From DATARH01 sp963847345 (GTDB taxonomy: Bacteria > Pseudomonadota > Alphaproteobacteria > ATCC43930 > CGMCC-115725): a DNA stretch of 64,000 nt. The notes beneath the pieces were generated by a model. That model was not told the origin of the DNA and ran no database searches. It saw nothing but the letters and a program-made list of their open reading frames with translations. Made by a program: the position numbers and the translations under genes. The stretch lies in the NCBI GenBank assembly GCA_963847345.1, contig CAWJZU010000022.1:62001-126000 (forward strand), written 5' to 3'. This document shows positions 1 through 8,519 of this stretch, in pieces; within the stretch, counting starts at the first letter, position 1, and every line of letters begins with the position of its first letter.

Positions 1-573
1 GCCGGCGACGCGGCGGCGGCGTTGCGGCTGTTCCACGAGGCCTTCGCCCCCGAGGTGCATAGCGGGCCGCCGCGCGGCAAGGTCAACGACGCCGTCGCGT
101 TCCTGTGGCGCTGGGAACTGGCCGGGCATCCGCGCGACGCCCAGGCATGGCGCATGATACACGATTTCGCGACCGGGGCGTTCCCGCGCGCCGGCGCCGC
201 CTTCTCGGACCTGCACATCGTGCTGGCTCAGGCCGTTGCCGGCGACGCCGCTGCACTGGCGGCCCGTACCCGGCAGATCGACGAACTCGCCCGCAACGGC
301 CGCTATCCATCGGGTCCGCTTGTCCCGGCGGTGTCAACAGGCTTTGCCGCATTTGAGCGGCGCGATTTCTCGGCGGCGATCGACGCCCTCGAACCGATCG
401 CCGGCGAACTCGAACGCATCGGCGGCAGCCGCGCCCAGCTCGACCTTGTGGAGTTTACGCTGTTGCAGGCCTATATCGGCGCGGGCCGCCCAGACGAGGC
501 ACGCCGGATGCTGAGCGCGCGAGGCCGGGGCTCATCGCGTCCTCCGATTGCAGGATTTGCGCCGCTACACTGA
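1..573 (+). CDS. TPR protein (TTC38-like), C-terminal part
   Basis: The frame is open from the first base, so this is the 3' part of a gene that begins outside the window. The visible 190 or so residues are alpha-helical and alanine-rich, with helical-hairpin spacing typical of tetratricopeptide repeats. Segments such as FLWRWELAGHP, FSDLHIVLAQA and the ending IAGFAPLH recall the bacterial relatives of tetratricopeptide repeat protein 38. TPR arrays bind other proteins; no enzymatic role can be inferred. A gap of about 250 bases separates it from the Rieske oxygenase, so co-transcription is possible but not shown. The family call is from memory of the pattern and is moderate. Confidence 0.6.
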   Translation, partial: AGDAAAALRLFHEAFAPEVHSGPPRGKVNDAVAFLWRWELAGHPRDAQAWRMIHDFATGAFPRAGAAFSDLHIVLAQAVAGDAAALAARTRQIDELARNGRYPSGPLVPAVSTGFAAFERRDFSAAIDALEPIAGELERIGGSRAQLDLVEFTLLQAYIGAGRPDEARRMLSARGRGSSRPPIAGFAPLH

Positions 574-827
574 TTGACGGAACACTCGGCATCGGCAATT
601 CGCAGAGCGGCAGCCCGTCCCCGAGCGACTGCCCGCAGCTCCCACAGGAAAATCCGATCCGAACCGTGAATTTCCTCCAACATCAGTAGCCGACGACCTC
701 GACCGCTACGAGCGCCGCGAGCCGGCGCCCGACCCGCTCAGCGCCGATAATCTGGCGCACTCCATCGGTTGCGCATACTCTACACGCTGTCGCGTAGCGG
801 CGACAGGTTTCGCCTTGAGGTCAAGCG
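574..827. other. Intergenic, no gene seen
   Basis: About 250 bases between the TPR gene and the Rieske oxygenase. I see no convincing reading frame, hairpin with a T-run, or recognisable operator. A promoter for the oxygenase genes would be expected here, but no clear -35/-10 pair stands out. Confidence 0.4.
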
Positions 828-2060
828 ATGGACCAGCATGCGCTCGAATGGCCGCAACAGGGGAACGCGCGCGTTCCCTATCGCGTGTTCGCCGACCCCG
901 AGATTTATCGCACCGAACGCGACCGGATCTTTCTCGGGCCGGCCTGGCAATATCTCGGCGTCGCCAACGAACTGACCGAACCGGGTGACTACAAGACGAT
1001 TTTTCTCGGCGAGACCCCGATCATCGTGACCCGCGGCGAGGACGGCGGAATCCATGCAATGATCAACCGCTGCGCGCATCGCGGCAATCTCGTCTGCCTG
1101 AAACAGCGCGGCCACGCCAAGGACGGGCTGACCTGCGTCTATCACGCCTGGCGCTACGACCTCGCGGGCAATCTGACGAGCGTCGCGTTCCGCCGCGGCG
1201 TCGGCGGCAAGGGCGGCATGCCGGAGAGCTTCAGCCTCGAAGATCACGGCCTGAAAAAACTCCGCACCGCCGAGTTTGCCGGGCTGGTGTTCGGCACGCT
1301 GTCGCAAGAGGCCCCTCCCCTGCCCGACTATATCGGCAATCTGATCGGGTCGAAGATCGGCCGGGTCATGCGCGGCAAGCCGAAAATTCTCGGAACGACC
1401 TCGCAGATCCTGCACAACAACTGGAAGCTCTATGTTGAGAATACCAAAGACACGTATCACGCGAGCCTGTTGCACACGTTTTTCGCGACTTTCCGCATCA
1501 GCCGGCTAACTTCGTCGGGCGGCGTCCACATCGCCGAATTGGGCGGCCACCACGCCAGCTATACGCGCGGCAAGACCGACAGCGCGGCCGCCGACCAGCA
1601 TTATGCCGGAATTCATTCACTGCATGAGGATTACCGTCTCAAGGACCCGCGTTTGCTCGATTCAGTGGACGAAATCGGTGACGGCGTGACGCTGCAGATC
1701 CTCAGCGTCTTTCCCAACTTCGTGCTGCAACAGGTTCAGAATTCGATCGCGCTGCGTCTCGTGCTGCCGAAAGGGCCGGACCGGACCGAGTTGCAATGGA
1801 CCTATATCGGGTTCGAGGACGACGATGCGGCGATGACCGAGCGCCGGCTGCAGCAGGCGAATCTGGTCGGGCCGGCCGGTTATGTGTCGATGGAGGATGG
1901 CGCGGTCGGCGGCTTCATCCAGCGCGCGCTCCCCGGTGCCGAGGGCGAGTGCTCGGTTATCGAGATGGGAGGCTTCGGCCACGAATTGCAGGAGACACGC
2001 GCGACCGAGGCTTCGGTGCGCGGCTTCTGGCACGCCTGGCGGGGCATGATGGAGGCGTGA
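828..2060 (+). CDS. Rieske aromatic-ring-hydroxylating dioxygenase, alpha subunit
   Basis: Large subunit of a Rieske non-haem iron oxygenase, 410 residues, the usual length. The Rieske [2Fe-2S] ligands are C82, H84 (CAHRG) and C103, H106 (CVYHAW). The mononuclear iron site is in NWKLYVENTKDTYHASLLH, with D208 bridging to H211 and H216. Such enzymes use electrons from a reductase/ferredoxin, not seen here, to add O2 to an aromatic ring or to N-demethylate small substrates. The beta subunit begins four bases after the stop, so the two are an operon. An osmoprotectant-type importer follows, which raises the possibility of a quaternary amine substrate; the presence of a beta subunit argues for an aromatic one. 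Substrate unknown. Confidence 0.9.
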   Translation: MDQHALEWPQQGNARVPYRVFADPEIYRTERDRIFLGPAWQYLGVANELTEPGDYKTIFLGETPIIVTRGEDGGIHAMINRCAHRGNLVCLKQRGHAKDGLTCVYHAWRYDLAGNLTSVAFRRGVGGKGGMPESFSLEDHGLKKLRTAEFAGLVFGTLSQEAPPLPDYIGNLIGSKIGRVMRGKPKILGTTSQILHNNWKLYVENTKDTYHASLLHTFFATFRISRLTSSGGVHIAELGGHHASYTRGKTDSAAADQHYAGIHSLHEDYRLKDPRLLDSVDEIGDGVTLQILSVFPNFVLQQVQNSIALRLVLPKGPDRTELQWTYIGFEDDDAAMTERRLQQANLVGPAGYVSMEDGAVGGFIQRALPGAEGECSVIEMGGFGHELQETRATEASVRGFWHAWRGMMEA

Positions 2061-2064
2061 GCGG

Positions 2065-2544
2065 ATGGACCTCGCCGGAATCGCACGGCGGCTCGAGTTG
2101 CAGGATCTGTACACGGCCTATGCCGACTGCCTCGACACCGACGCGCTCGAACGCTGGCCCGAGTTCTTTATCGAGGATTGCCGCTACCGGATCATTTCGG
2201 CCGAGAATTACGAAGCCGGGCTGCCGCTGGGGCTGATCTACGCGACCTCGAAAAACATGCTGCACGACCGGGTCAGCGCGCTGCGCGAGGCCAATATCTA
2301 CGAGCCGCAGCGGTATCGGCATATCGTTTCGGGGATCCACATCGCCGGTGAGCAAGACGGCGCGCTCGCAGTCGGAGCCAGTTTCGTGGTCGTGCGCACG
2401 ATGCAGGACGGCGCGATGACGTTGTTCGCGGCCGGTCGCTATGTCGACTCGGTCGTGCGCGGCGATGCCGGATTTCTGTTCGCCTGCAAGGACGTCGTGC
2501 TCGACAGCCGCCAGATCGACACGCTGCTCGCGATCCCGCTCTGA
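2065..2544 (+). CDS. Rieske dioxygenase, beta subunit
   Basis: Small subunit of the ring-hydroxylating dioxygenase, 159 residues. The family adopts an NTF2-like cone fold and makes an alpha3beta3 hexamer with the preceding gene. Visible hallmarks are the N-terminal helix LQDLYTAYADCLDTDALERWPEFF, here split as helix then WPEFFIEDCRYRI, and the ending LDSRQIDTLLAIPL, typical of beta subunits. It has no catalytic residues of its own in known members. It starts four bases downstream of the alpha subunit and is surely co-expressed. Confidence 0.88.
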   Translation: MDLAGIARRLELQDLYTAYADCLDTDALERWPEFFIEDCRYRIISAENYEAGLPLGLIYATSKNMLHDRVSALREANIYEPQRYRHIVSGIHIAGEQDGALAVGASFVVVRTMQDGAMTLFAAGRYVDSVVRGDAGFLFACKDVVLDSRQIDTLLAIPL

Positions 2545-2563
2545 CGCCGGCCGCGAAGCGCAT

Positions 2564-2651
2564 CGTCATTGCGAGGAACGCAGCGACGAAGCAATCTCGC
2601 CTGAATCAGTCAAAGACGGCACGAGATTGCTTCGCTTCACTCGCAACGACA
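2564..2651. repeat. REP-like palindromic element A, copy 1
   Basis: A long imperfect inverted repeat. The left arm begins CGTCATTGCGAG and runs to AAGCAATCTCG; the right arm begins CGAGATTGCTTCGCTTC and ends CTCGCAACGAC, with a short central spacer. Sequences of this type are scattered repetitive extragenic palindromes in many proteobacteria. It lies between the oxygenase beta subunit and the transporter and overlaps the most likely 5' end of the latter. A second copy is at 5806-5881. Confidence 0.75.
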
Positions 2652-3598
2652 ATCGGCCTCATGCCGGGACGCGCCGTTGGTTTCTGCGTCTCGCGAGCTT
2701 CTGCATCACCGGCGTGGCCGTTGGTCTGACCGCGGAGCCGGCCCGATCCGGAAAACCTGTCGTCGTTGCGTCGAAGGCCGACACCGAGGGCGCTCTACTT
2801 GGCAACATGATCGCGGAGGCTTTAGAAGCCCGCGGACTGCCGATTGAGCGCAAAATGCAGCTCGGGCCGACCAACATCGTGCGCGCCGCCATCCTGGCCG
2901 GGCAGATCGACCTTTATCCCGAGTACACCGGCAACGGCGCCTTTTTCTTCCATCGCGAGGCCGATCCGGCATGGAAGAGCGCGGCCGCCGGGTATGAAAC
3001 GGTCAAAGACCTGGATTGGAAGGCGAACCGTCTCGTGTGGTTGCGGCCCGCGCCGGCGAACAACACCTGGGTCATCGCAATCCGCGACGACCTGCCTGGG
3101 TTCCCGGAAAGGAAATGCCTCGATGATCTGGCGGCGTGGCTTGGGGATGGAGGACGGCTGAAACTCGCGGCCTCGGCGGAATTCGTTGAGAGCACGGCGG
3201 CATTGCCGGCCTTCGAGAAGACCTACGGGTTTCATTTGCGCTCGGACCAGCTGCTGACCTTGTCGGGCGGCAACACGGCGGCGACATTGCGCGCGGCGGC
3301 CGAGGGCATTTCCGGTGTCAATGCCGGGATGGCCTACGGCACGGACGGCGAACTCGCCGCGCTCGGCCTTATCGCGCTGTGCGACGACAAGGGCGCGCAG
3401 ATTGTCTACGCGCCGGCCCCGGTGGTGCGCGATTCCGTGCTGAAAGATCACCCCGAGATCGCGGCGGTGCTCGATCCGGTATTCGCCAGCCTGACATTGG
3501 AGACGTTGCAGGAGCTGAACGCCCGCATCGCGGTCAACGGCGAGGATGCCGCCGCCGTGGCGCGCGACTATCTCCACTCGCGGCACCTGCTGCCGTGA
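2627..3598 (+). CDS. osmF: Osmoprotectant ABC transporter, substrate-binding protein (OsmF/YehZ-like)
   Basis: Periplasmic binding protein of the glycine betaine/choline (OpuAC-type) family. After the signal it reads VVVASKADTEGALLGNMIAE, then IDLYPEYTGNGAFFF, both characteristic of the family. The N-terminus contains TRRWFLRL followed by a hydrophobic stretch, matching a twin-arginine signal. The start is uncertain: no ATG lies upstream in frame except far inside the beta subunit gene, so a TTG at 2627 is chosen, and it falls within a repeat element. GTG at 2714 would delete the signal. The stop overlaps the next gene (GTGA). Gene order SBP-permease-ATPase-permease matches E. coli yehZYXW. 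Ligand unknown. Confidence 0.85.
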   Translation: MLRFTRNDNRPHAGTRRWFLRLASFCITGVAVGLTAEPARSGKPVVVASKADTEGALLGNMIAEALEARGLPIERKMQLGPTNIVRAAILAGQIDLYPEYTGNGAFFFHREADPAWKSAAAGYETVKDLDWKANRLVWLRPAPANNTWVIAIRDDLPGFPERKCLDDLAAWLGDGGRLKLAASAEFVESTAALPAFEKTYGFHLRSDQLLTLSGGNTAATLRAAAEGISGVNAGMAYGTDGELAALGLIALCDDKGAQIVYAPAPVVRDSVLKDHPEIAAVLDPVFASLTLETLQELNARIAVNGEDAAAVARDYLHSRHLLP

Positions 3599-4743
3599 TC
3601 CACAATCGGGTGCTGCCGCTACTGTTTGCCGCCACCGCTGCTGCCGGGGCCGGCAGCGGGTTTGTGACCGTGGCGCCGAACCGGTTGCTCTCGGGGAAGC
3701 CGATCGGGCTGTTTGCCGCTGCCGACCGGCGGCTGAGCGTGGCAATCGTGGCGCTCGGAGTCGCGTTGCTCGCGACCGCGCTGGCACCGCCGAGCCGTCC
3801 GCTGTATCGCACCGCCTCCGTGCTCGCGGCGGTGCTGCTGCTGCTCGTGATGGCAACCGCTGGGGAAGCGGCCGCGTCGCTCACTGCGTCCTCCCCCGTG
3901 CTGGCCCGGGTGTCGCTTGGTGCCGCATTCTGGGTTGCCGCCGGCGCCGCCGCGCTCGCGGTAATCGATGCCTTGCAGCGCGCCGGCGCCGGAACGGGCG
4001 AGCGCCTGGCAATCCTCGCCGTCCTTATCGCCGGGTTCGCGATCATGGCGCAGGCCGGCTTGTTCGACGCGCTGTCCCTCGCCCGCGAGTACCGCACCCG
4101 TGAGACGTCGTTTACCGCCGCACTGATGCGACATGTCGAACTCGTCGCGGGTTCGGTAATCCCGGCCGTGCTGATCGGATTTCCGCTCGGGCTCGCGGCA
4201 GCGCGCCGCCCGCACTGGCAGGGGGCGATTTTCGCGGTGCTCAACCTGCTGCAAACGATCCCATCGATCGCGCTGTTCGGCCTCCTGATCGTACCGCTAT
4301 CGGCACTGGCCACGGCGGCACCGTTTCTCGCTGCGCTCGGAGTCGCCGGGATCGGCCCGGCGCCGGCGATTATCGCGCTGATCCTTTATGCGCTGCTGCC
4401 CATCGTGCGCAATACGGTGGCCGGGATCGCCGGGGTCGATCCGGCCATCGTCGATGCGGCGCGCGGCATGGGCATGAGCCGTGGGCAGCTGTTCCGTCAC
4501 GTGCAATTGCCGCTCGCCTCGCCGCTGCTGCTGGCCGGGCTGCGCATCGTCACGGTGCAGACGATCGGGCTCGCGGTGGTCGCCGCGCTGATCGGCGCCG
4601 GCGGTCTCGGCACGTTCGTCTTCGCCGGTCTCGGCCAATACGCCGCCGATCTGGTCCTGCTCGGCGCCCTCCCGACGATCGCGCTGGCGCTGGCTGCCGA
4701 CTTCCTGCTGCAGCTCCTGACCACGGCAGCGGCGCGCCGATGA
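3595..4743 (+). CDS. yehY: Osmoprotectant ABC transporter permease (YehY-like)
   Basis: Inner-membrane permease of 382 residues, close to E. coli YehY in length. The N-terminal half has several hydrophobic helices that form the extra membrane domain of this subfamily. The C-terminal half is the ABC permease domain, with the coupling (EAA) segment around GIAGVDPAIVDAARGMGMS. The GTG start at 3595 overlaps the stop of the binding protein by four bases, and its own stop overlaps the ATPase start (ATGA), so the genes are translationally coupled. It forms the channel together with the second permease. Confidence 0.87.
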   Translation: MIHNRVLPLLFAATAAAGAGSGFVTVAPNRLLSGKPIGLFAAADRRLSVAIVALGVALLATALAPPSRPLYRTASVLAAVLLLLVMATAGEAAASLTASSPVLARVSLGAAFWVAAGAAALAVIDALQRAGAGTGERLAILAVLIAGFAIMAQAGLFDALSLAREYRTRETSFTAALMRHVELVAGSVIPAVLIGFPLGLAAARRPHWQGAIFAVLNLLQTIPSIALFGLLIVPLSALATAAPFLAALGVAGIGPAPAIIALILYALLPIVRNTVAGIAGVDPAIVDAARGMGMSRGQLFRHVQLPLASPLLLAGLRIVTVQTIGLAVVAALIGAGGLGTFVFAGLGQYAADLVLLGALPTIALALAADFLLQLLTTAAARR

Positions 4744-5675
4744 CCGAGCCAATGATCGAAATCGAGCGCGTGACGAAAACCTACGGCGATCGCCGCGTCG
4801 TGGACGAGCTGTCGCTGACCGTGCCGGGGGGCGCGTTTTGCGTGCTGCTGGGTCCCTCGGGATGCGGCAAATCGACGATTTTGCGCATGATGAACCGGCT
4901 CGTGCCGTTCGATTCCGGCGCGATCCGGGTCGGCGGCAAGGATGTGCGCCGTCTACCGCCCGAGGCGCTGCGGCGCCGCATCGGCTATGCAATCCAGTCG
5001 GTCGGTCTGTTCCCGCATTGGCGGGTCGAGGACAATATCGCGACGGTGCCGCGGCTGCTGGGCTGGCCGCGTCACCGCGTCCGCGAGCGGGTCGAGGAAC
5101 TGCTGCATCTGTTGCGGCTCAATCCCGACACGTATCGGGCGAAATACCCGTATCAGCTGTCGGGCGGCGAGCAGCAACGGGTCGGGGTCGCGCGGGCGCT
5201 GGCGGCCGACCCCGACCTCCTGCTGATGGACGAGCCGTTCGCGGCGCTGGACCCGATCACCCGCGCCGCGCTGCAGAAGGAGCTGTCGCGCATCCAGCGT
5301 CAAACCCGGAAAACCATCGTGTTCGTCACCCATGACATCGACGAGGCGCTGCTTCTCGCAAGCGTGATCGGCGTGCTGGACACGGGCCGGCTTGCGCAAT
5401 GGGGCACACCGATCGAGATCATCGAGCGACCTTCGAGTGCATTTGTCGCGGAGTTTGTCGGCGGCGAGACGAGCAGCCTCAAGCTGCTGGGGCTGCGCGC
5501 GGTCGCCGAGCGCGTGCGGCCCGGCGAGACGGCGTACGGCGAGCCGCTACGCGGCGACGCCTCGTTGCGCGACGCGCTTGCCATGATGATCGCGCGGCAT
5601 ACCGATCGGTTGCCGGTGGTCGATTCGTCCGGGCGGCCATTGGGCGCGATTGCCTTGAACGACGTGGTACGGTGA
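4740..5675 (+). CDS. yehX: Osmoprotectant ABC transporter ATPase (YehX-like)
   Basis: Nucleotide-binding subunit, 311 residues. Walker A GPSGCGKST is at residues 38-46, the Q-loop near AIQSVGLF, the signature LSGGEQQ at 140-146, and Walker B LLLMDEPFA with catalytic E165. The C-terminal 60 residues contain one CBS-like half (RDALAMMIARHTDRLPVVD), which in OpuA-type transporters senses ionic strength or nucleotides. It powers uptake through the two permeases. The start overlaps the stop of the upstream permease by four bases. Confidence 0.9.
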   Translation: MTEPMIEIERVTKTYGDRRVVDELSLTVPGGAFCVLLGPSGCGKSTILRMMNRLVPFDSGAIRVGGKDVRRLPPEALRRRIGYAIQSVGLFPHWRVEDNIATVPRLLGWPRHRVRERVEELLHLLRLNPDTYRAKYPYQLSGGEQQRVGVARALAADPDLLLMDEPFAALDPITRAALQKELSRIQRQTRKTIVFVTHDIDEALLLASVIGVLDTGRLAQWGTPIEIIERPSSAFVAEFVGGETSSLKLLGLRAVAERVRPGETAYGEPLRGDASLRDALAMMIARHTDRLPVVDSSGRPLGAIALNDVVR

Positions 5676-5685
5676 AGCGGGTCAA

Positions 5686-5775
5686 CCCCCACCCTGCCCT
5701 CCCCCGCGATCAGGGGAGGGTTAATCCAGGCTTGGGAGACTCTTTTCCCCGCTGGCGGTGGAGGGTCTGGGTGGC
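5686..5775. repeat. GC-rich palindromic element B, copy 1
   Basis: A CCCCCACCCTGCCCTCCCCC arm followed by GGGGAGGG, then a second weaker pair ending GGAGGGTCTGGGTGG. The same kind of sequence occurs at 28501-28540 and, inside anmK, at 46509-46616. It sits between the transporter ATPase and the second permease gene, immediately before a copy of element A, and so splits an operon that is otherwise overlapping. Confidence 0.7.
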
Positions 5776-5805
5776 GGCCGCGGCGCTCGCTAGGGCTTGT
5801 TCCGC

Positions 5806-5881
5806 CGAGATTGCTTCGTCGCGGCGCCCCTCGGTATGACAATTCCGTTGCTGCCATTGCGAGCGAAACGAAGCGATCTCG
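5806..5881. repeat. REP-like palindromic element A, copy 2
   Basis: Inverted repeat with left arm CGAGATTGCTTCGTCGCGG and right arm CATTGCGAGCG ... AAGCGATCTCG, the same family as 2564-2651. It covers the apparent start codon and first dozen or so codons of the second permease gene, so the present 5' end of that gene is made of repeat sequence. Confidence 0.75.
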
Positions 5882-6610
5882 TCGCAATTCGGTCTAACAC
5901 GCTACTCTGGTTGGCGGTGCTGTTCTTCGGGCTGCTGCTGGGGATGCCGGCGCTCGCTCCGCTCTTTTCCTATGCCTTTCCTGGGGTCACGCCGCCGGTC
6001 TTCGACCGCAGCAGCTATTTTTCCCTCTGGCTGTCGCATGCCGGGATTGTCGCCGCGGCGAGCGCGGCGGCAACGGCGATCGGCGTGGCGCTTGCGGTAT
6101 TCGCGACCCGGCCGGCGGGCCAAGACTTCCGGCCGCTGATTACCACTCTTGCGACAGTCGGCCAGACTTTCCCGCCGGCGGCGGTGCTGGCGCTCGCCGT
6201 CCCGGCAATCGGCTTCGGACCGCGCCCAACGCTGGTCGCGTTGTTCCTTTATGGCCTTCTACCGATCGTGCAGAACGCGATGGCGGGGATTGAAACCGTG
6301 CCGGAAGCGGTACGCGAGGCCGCCGACGGGATGGGCCTCTCGCCCTGGCAGCGCCTCTACAAGGTCGAACTGCCGCTCGCCGCCCCGGCGATCCTCGCCG
6401 GCGTGCGGGTCTCGATCACGATCGCGATCGGCACCGCGACGATCGGCTCGACGGTCGGCGCGCTGACCCTGGGGACGCCGATCTTCGACGGGCTCGCCGG
6501 CGAACAAGCTGCCTTATGTGATCCAGGGTGCGGTGCTGGTCGCGCTGTTCGCGATCGTCACCGACATGGGTTTCGCCCGCCTCGAACGCCGGCTTGCAAC
6601 GCCGGCATAG
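5836..6610 (+). CDS. yehW: Osmoprotectant ABC transporter permease (YehW-like), frameshifted
   Basis: Second permease of the importer: hydrophobic helices and the EAA-loop segment AMAGIETVPEAVREAADGMG. The frame is intact to GTPIFDGLAG near 6497. It then needs a one-base shift to continue as NKLPYVIQGAVLVALFAIV and stop at 6608-6610; removing one base near 6500 restores a full-length protein of about 258 residues. As read without correction the protein runs on to 6714 with an unrelated tail. The start at ATG 5836 (or the upstream one at 5797) lies inside a repeat element and is uncertain. Convergent with grpE. Either a sequencing error or an inactivated subunit. Confidence 0.75.
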
Positions 6611-6611
6611 A

Positions 6612-7244
6612 TCAGGCCGCCGCGTCGCCGCCCGCCTTGTCGGTATCGGCCTTCACGCCGCCTTTCGCGACGCCGACCATCGCCGGGCGCAGCAGCCGAT
6701 CGTGCATCACGTAACCGGGTTGCAATACCTCGACAACCGTGCCGGCCGGCACGTCGGGACGCTCCGCCTCGAAGATCGCCTGATGGAAATTGTGGTCGAA
6801 GCGCTCGCCCTTCGGGTCGATCCGCTTGAGACCGTGCCGTTCGAACGCGGCCAACAGCTCGCGCTCGGTCGCCGCGACGCCGTCGCGCAAGCTCCGGGCG
6901 CGCGGGTCGGTTGTCTCGGCTTCGGGCATCGCGTCGAGCGCCCGGCGCAGATTGTCGACCGGCGACAACAGGTCCTTCGCGAAGTCGCTCGCGGCGTATT
7001 TCCGCGCTTCGTCGCGCTCGCGCTGCAGCCGGCGGCGCACATTTTCGGTCTCGGCGAGCGCGCGCAGCAGCCGGTCCTTGGTCTCGGCGAGTTCAGCCTC
7101 GATCGCGGCGAGCCGGTCATCCGTCGTGGCCGCGACGCCCTCGTCGGGCAGTTCGGCCGCGGCGACATCGTCAGGGCGGGCATCCCGGTCGTTCGCGGCC
7201 GCGCGCGACGGGCCCCCGGTCGCTTCGTCCTTTTCTTCGATCAT
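6612..7244 (-). CDS. grpE: Nucleotide exchange factor GrpE
   Basis: Co-chaperone that releases ADP from DnaK. It has 210 residues, with an acidic variable N-terminus, a long coiled coil (about residues 45-100, RLAAIEAELAETKDRLLRAL) and the C-terminal beta domain carrying the GrpE signature around VVEVLQPGYVMHDRLLRPAMV. It follows hrcA on the same strand after 16 bases, a standard arrangement in alphaproteobacteria that ties it to heat-shock control. dnaK/dnaJ are not in the window. Confidence 0.95.
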   Translation of the reverse strand: MIEEKDEATGGPSRAAANDRDARPDDVAAAELPDEGVAATTDDRLAAIEAELAETKDRLLRALAETENVRRRLQRERDEARKYAASDFAKDLLSPVDNLRRALDAMPEAETTDPRARSLRDGVAATERELLAAFERHGLKRIDPKGERFDHNFHQAIFEAERPDVPAGTVVEVLQPGYVMHDRLLRPAMVGVAKGGVKADTDKAGGDAAA

Positions 7245-7260
7245 ACCTCGCTACCCTAAA

Positions 7261-8337
7261 TTAGCCTATGATCCGGCCGATCACCTTCGCGGTGTAGTCC
7301 ACCATCGGAATGATGCGGGCGTAGTTGATCCGCGTCGGGCCGATCACGCCGATTGCGCCAACGATCTGCTCGCGGCTGTTCTGATACGGCGCGATGATCA
7401 TCGAACACCCGGCGACGCCGAACAGATGATTCTCGGCTCCGATAAAGATCTGGACGCCTTCCGCCTGCCTGCTGGCGTCGAGCAGGCGCAGCACGGTCCC
7501 CTTGGTCTCCAGCAGCTCGAACAAGGTTCGCAGCCGCTCGAGATCGGCGAGCGCGGTCACGTCTTCGAGCAGATGCGACTGGCCGCGCACGATCAGCGCG
7601 CTCTCGCCGTCGCCGCCTGCCCAGCTCGCGATGCCGGTCGCGACGACGCGGGTCGTCAATTCGTCAAGCTGCGCCTGGTACGAACCGATCTCTTCCTCGA
7701 TTTCGCTGCGCGCCTCCTCGATCGTGCGGCCGACGAGCCGCGCGTTCAAGTAGTTCGAAGCCGCAATCAATGTCGCCGGCGGCACGCCGAGTGGCACCTC
7801 GATGACCCGGTTCTCGACCATACCGTCCTCGGTCACCAGCACGACCAGGGCGCGGCCCGGGCCGAGGTGGACAAATTCGATATGTTTCAGCGGCCGTTCC
7901 TGCTTCGGCACGACGACGACGCCGGCGCAATGCGAAAGCCCCGAAAGCGCCGAAGTCGCCTCTTCGAGCGCCTGTGCCAGGCTCCTGCCGCGCGCCGCGC
8001 ACAGCGCCTCGATGTTGTGCCGTTCGTCCTCGGCGAGATTGCCGAGTTCGAGCAGCCCGTTGACGAACAGCCGCAACCCGGCTTCGGTCGGCAGCCGGCC
8101 CGCCGAAGTGTGCGGCGAGTACAGCAGTCCCGCCTCTTCAAGGTCCGCCATGACGTTGCGGATCGTCGCCGGCGACAGGTTCTGCCCCAGCATCCGCGAT
8201 AGCGTGCGCGAGCCGATCGGCTCGCCGGTCTGCACGTAACCGTCGACAATCAGGCGAAAAATCTCGCGGCTGCGCTCGTTCAGTTCGGTGAACGGCGATG
8301 CCGCCGCCACTTGGTCGCTCCGCTCACCGCGCCTCAT
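7261..8337 (-). CDS. hrcA: Heat-inducible transcription repressor HrcA
   Basis: Repressor of class I heat-shock genes; it binds CIRCE elements and is kept active by GroEL. It has 358 residues: an N-terminal winged-helix domain (about 10-85; LNERSREIFRLIVDGYVQTG then SPATIRNVMADLEEAGLL) and a GAF-like C-terminal domain. The family-typical ending GVIGPTRINYARIIPMVDYT is present. It is first of a two-gene unit with grpE. I looked for a full CIRCE palindrome in the 180 bases upstream and did not find one, so this copy may not be autoregulated. Confidence 0.95.
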   Translation of the reverse strand: MRRGERSDQVAAASPFTELNERSREIFRLIVDGYVQTGEPIGSRTLSRMLGQNLSPATIRNVMADLEEAGLLYSPHTSAGRLPTEAGLRLFVNGLLELGNLAEDERHNIEALCAARGRSLAQALEEATSALSGLSHCAGVVVVPKQERPLKHIEFVHLGPGRALVVLVTEDGMVENRVIEVPLGVPPATLIAASNYLNARLVGRTIEEARSEIEEEIGSYQAQLDELTTRVVATGIASWAGGDGESALIVRGQSHLLEDVTALADLERLRTLFELLETKGTVLRLLDASRQAEGVQIFIGAENHLFGVAGCSMIIAPYQNSREQIVGAIGVIGPTRINYARIIPMVDYTAKVIGRIIG

Positions 8338-8519
8338 GTCCTCGCCACGGCTGACATCCGAACCGCGGCCGTGTCAGACCTGCCGCCCATCTGGTGTGTT
8401 GCCCGATCTCCGCATGAACAAAATCTATGAACGACGCGGCTTTCCGTCAACTCGGCGGCAATTAGACACCAGCCGGACCACGCGGCCACACCCATTGATC
8501 ACCTGCCTTGCCAGCGACT

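Noticed and set aside
6790..8202. Long plus-strand open frame opposite grpE and hrcA (470 codons)
   Set aside because: Runs antisense through two clearly identified genes; composition is that of the complement of high-GC coding sequence and no domain is visible.
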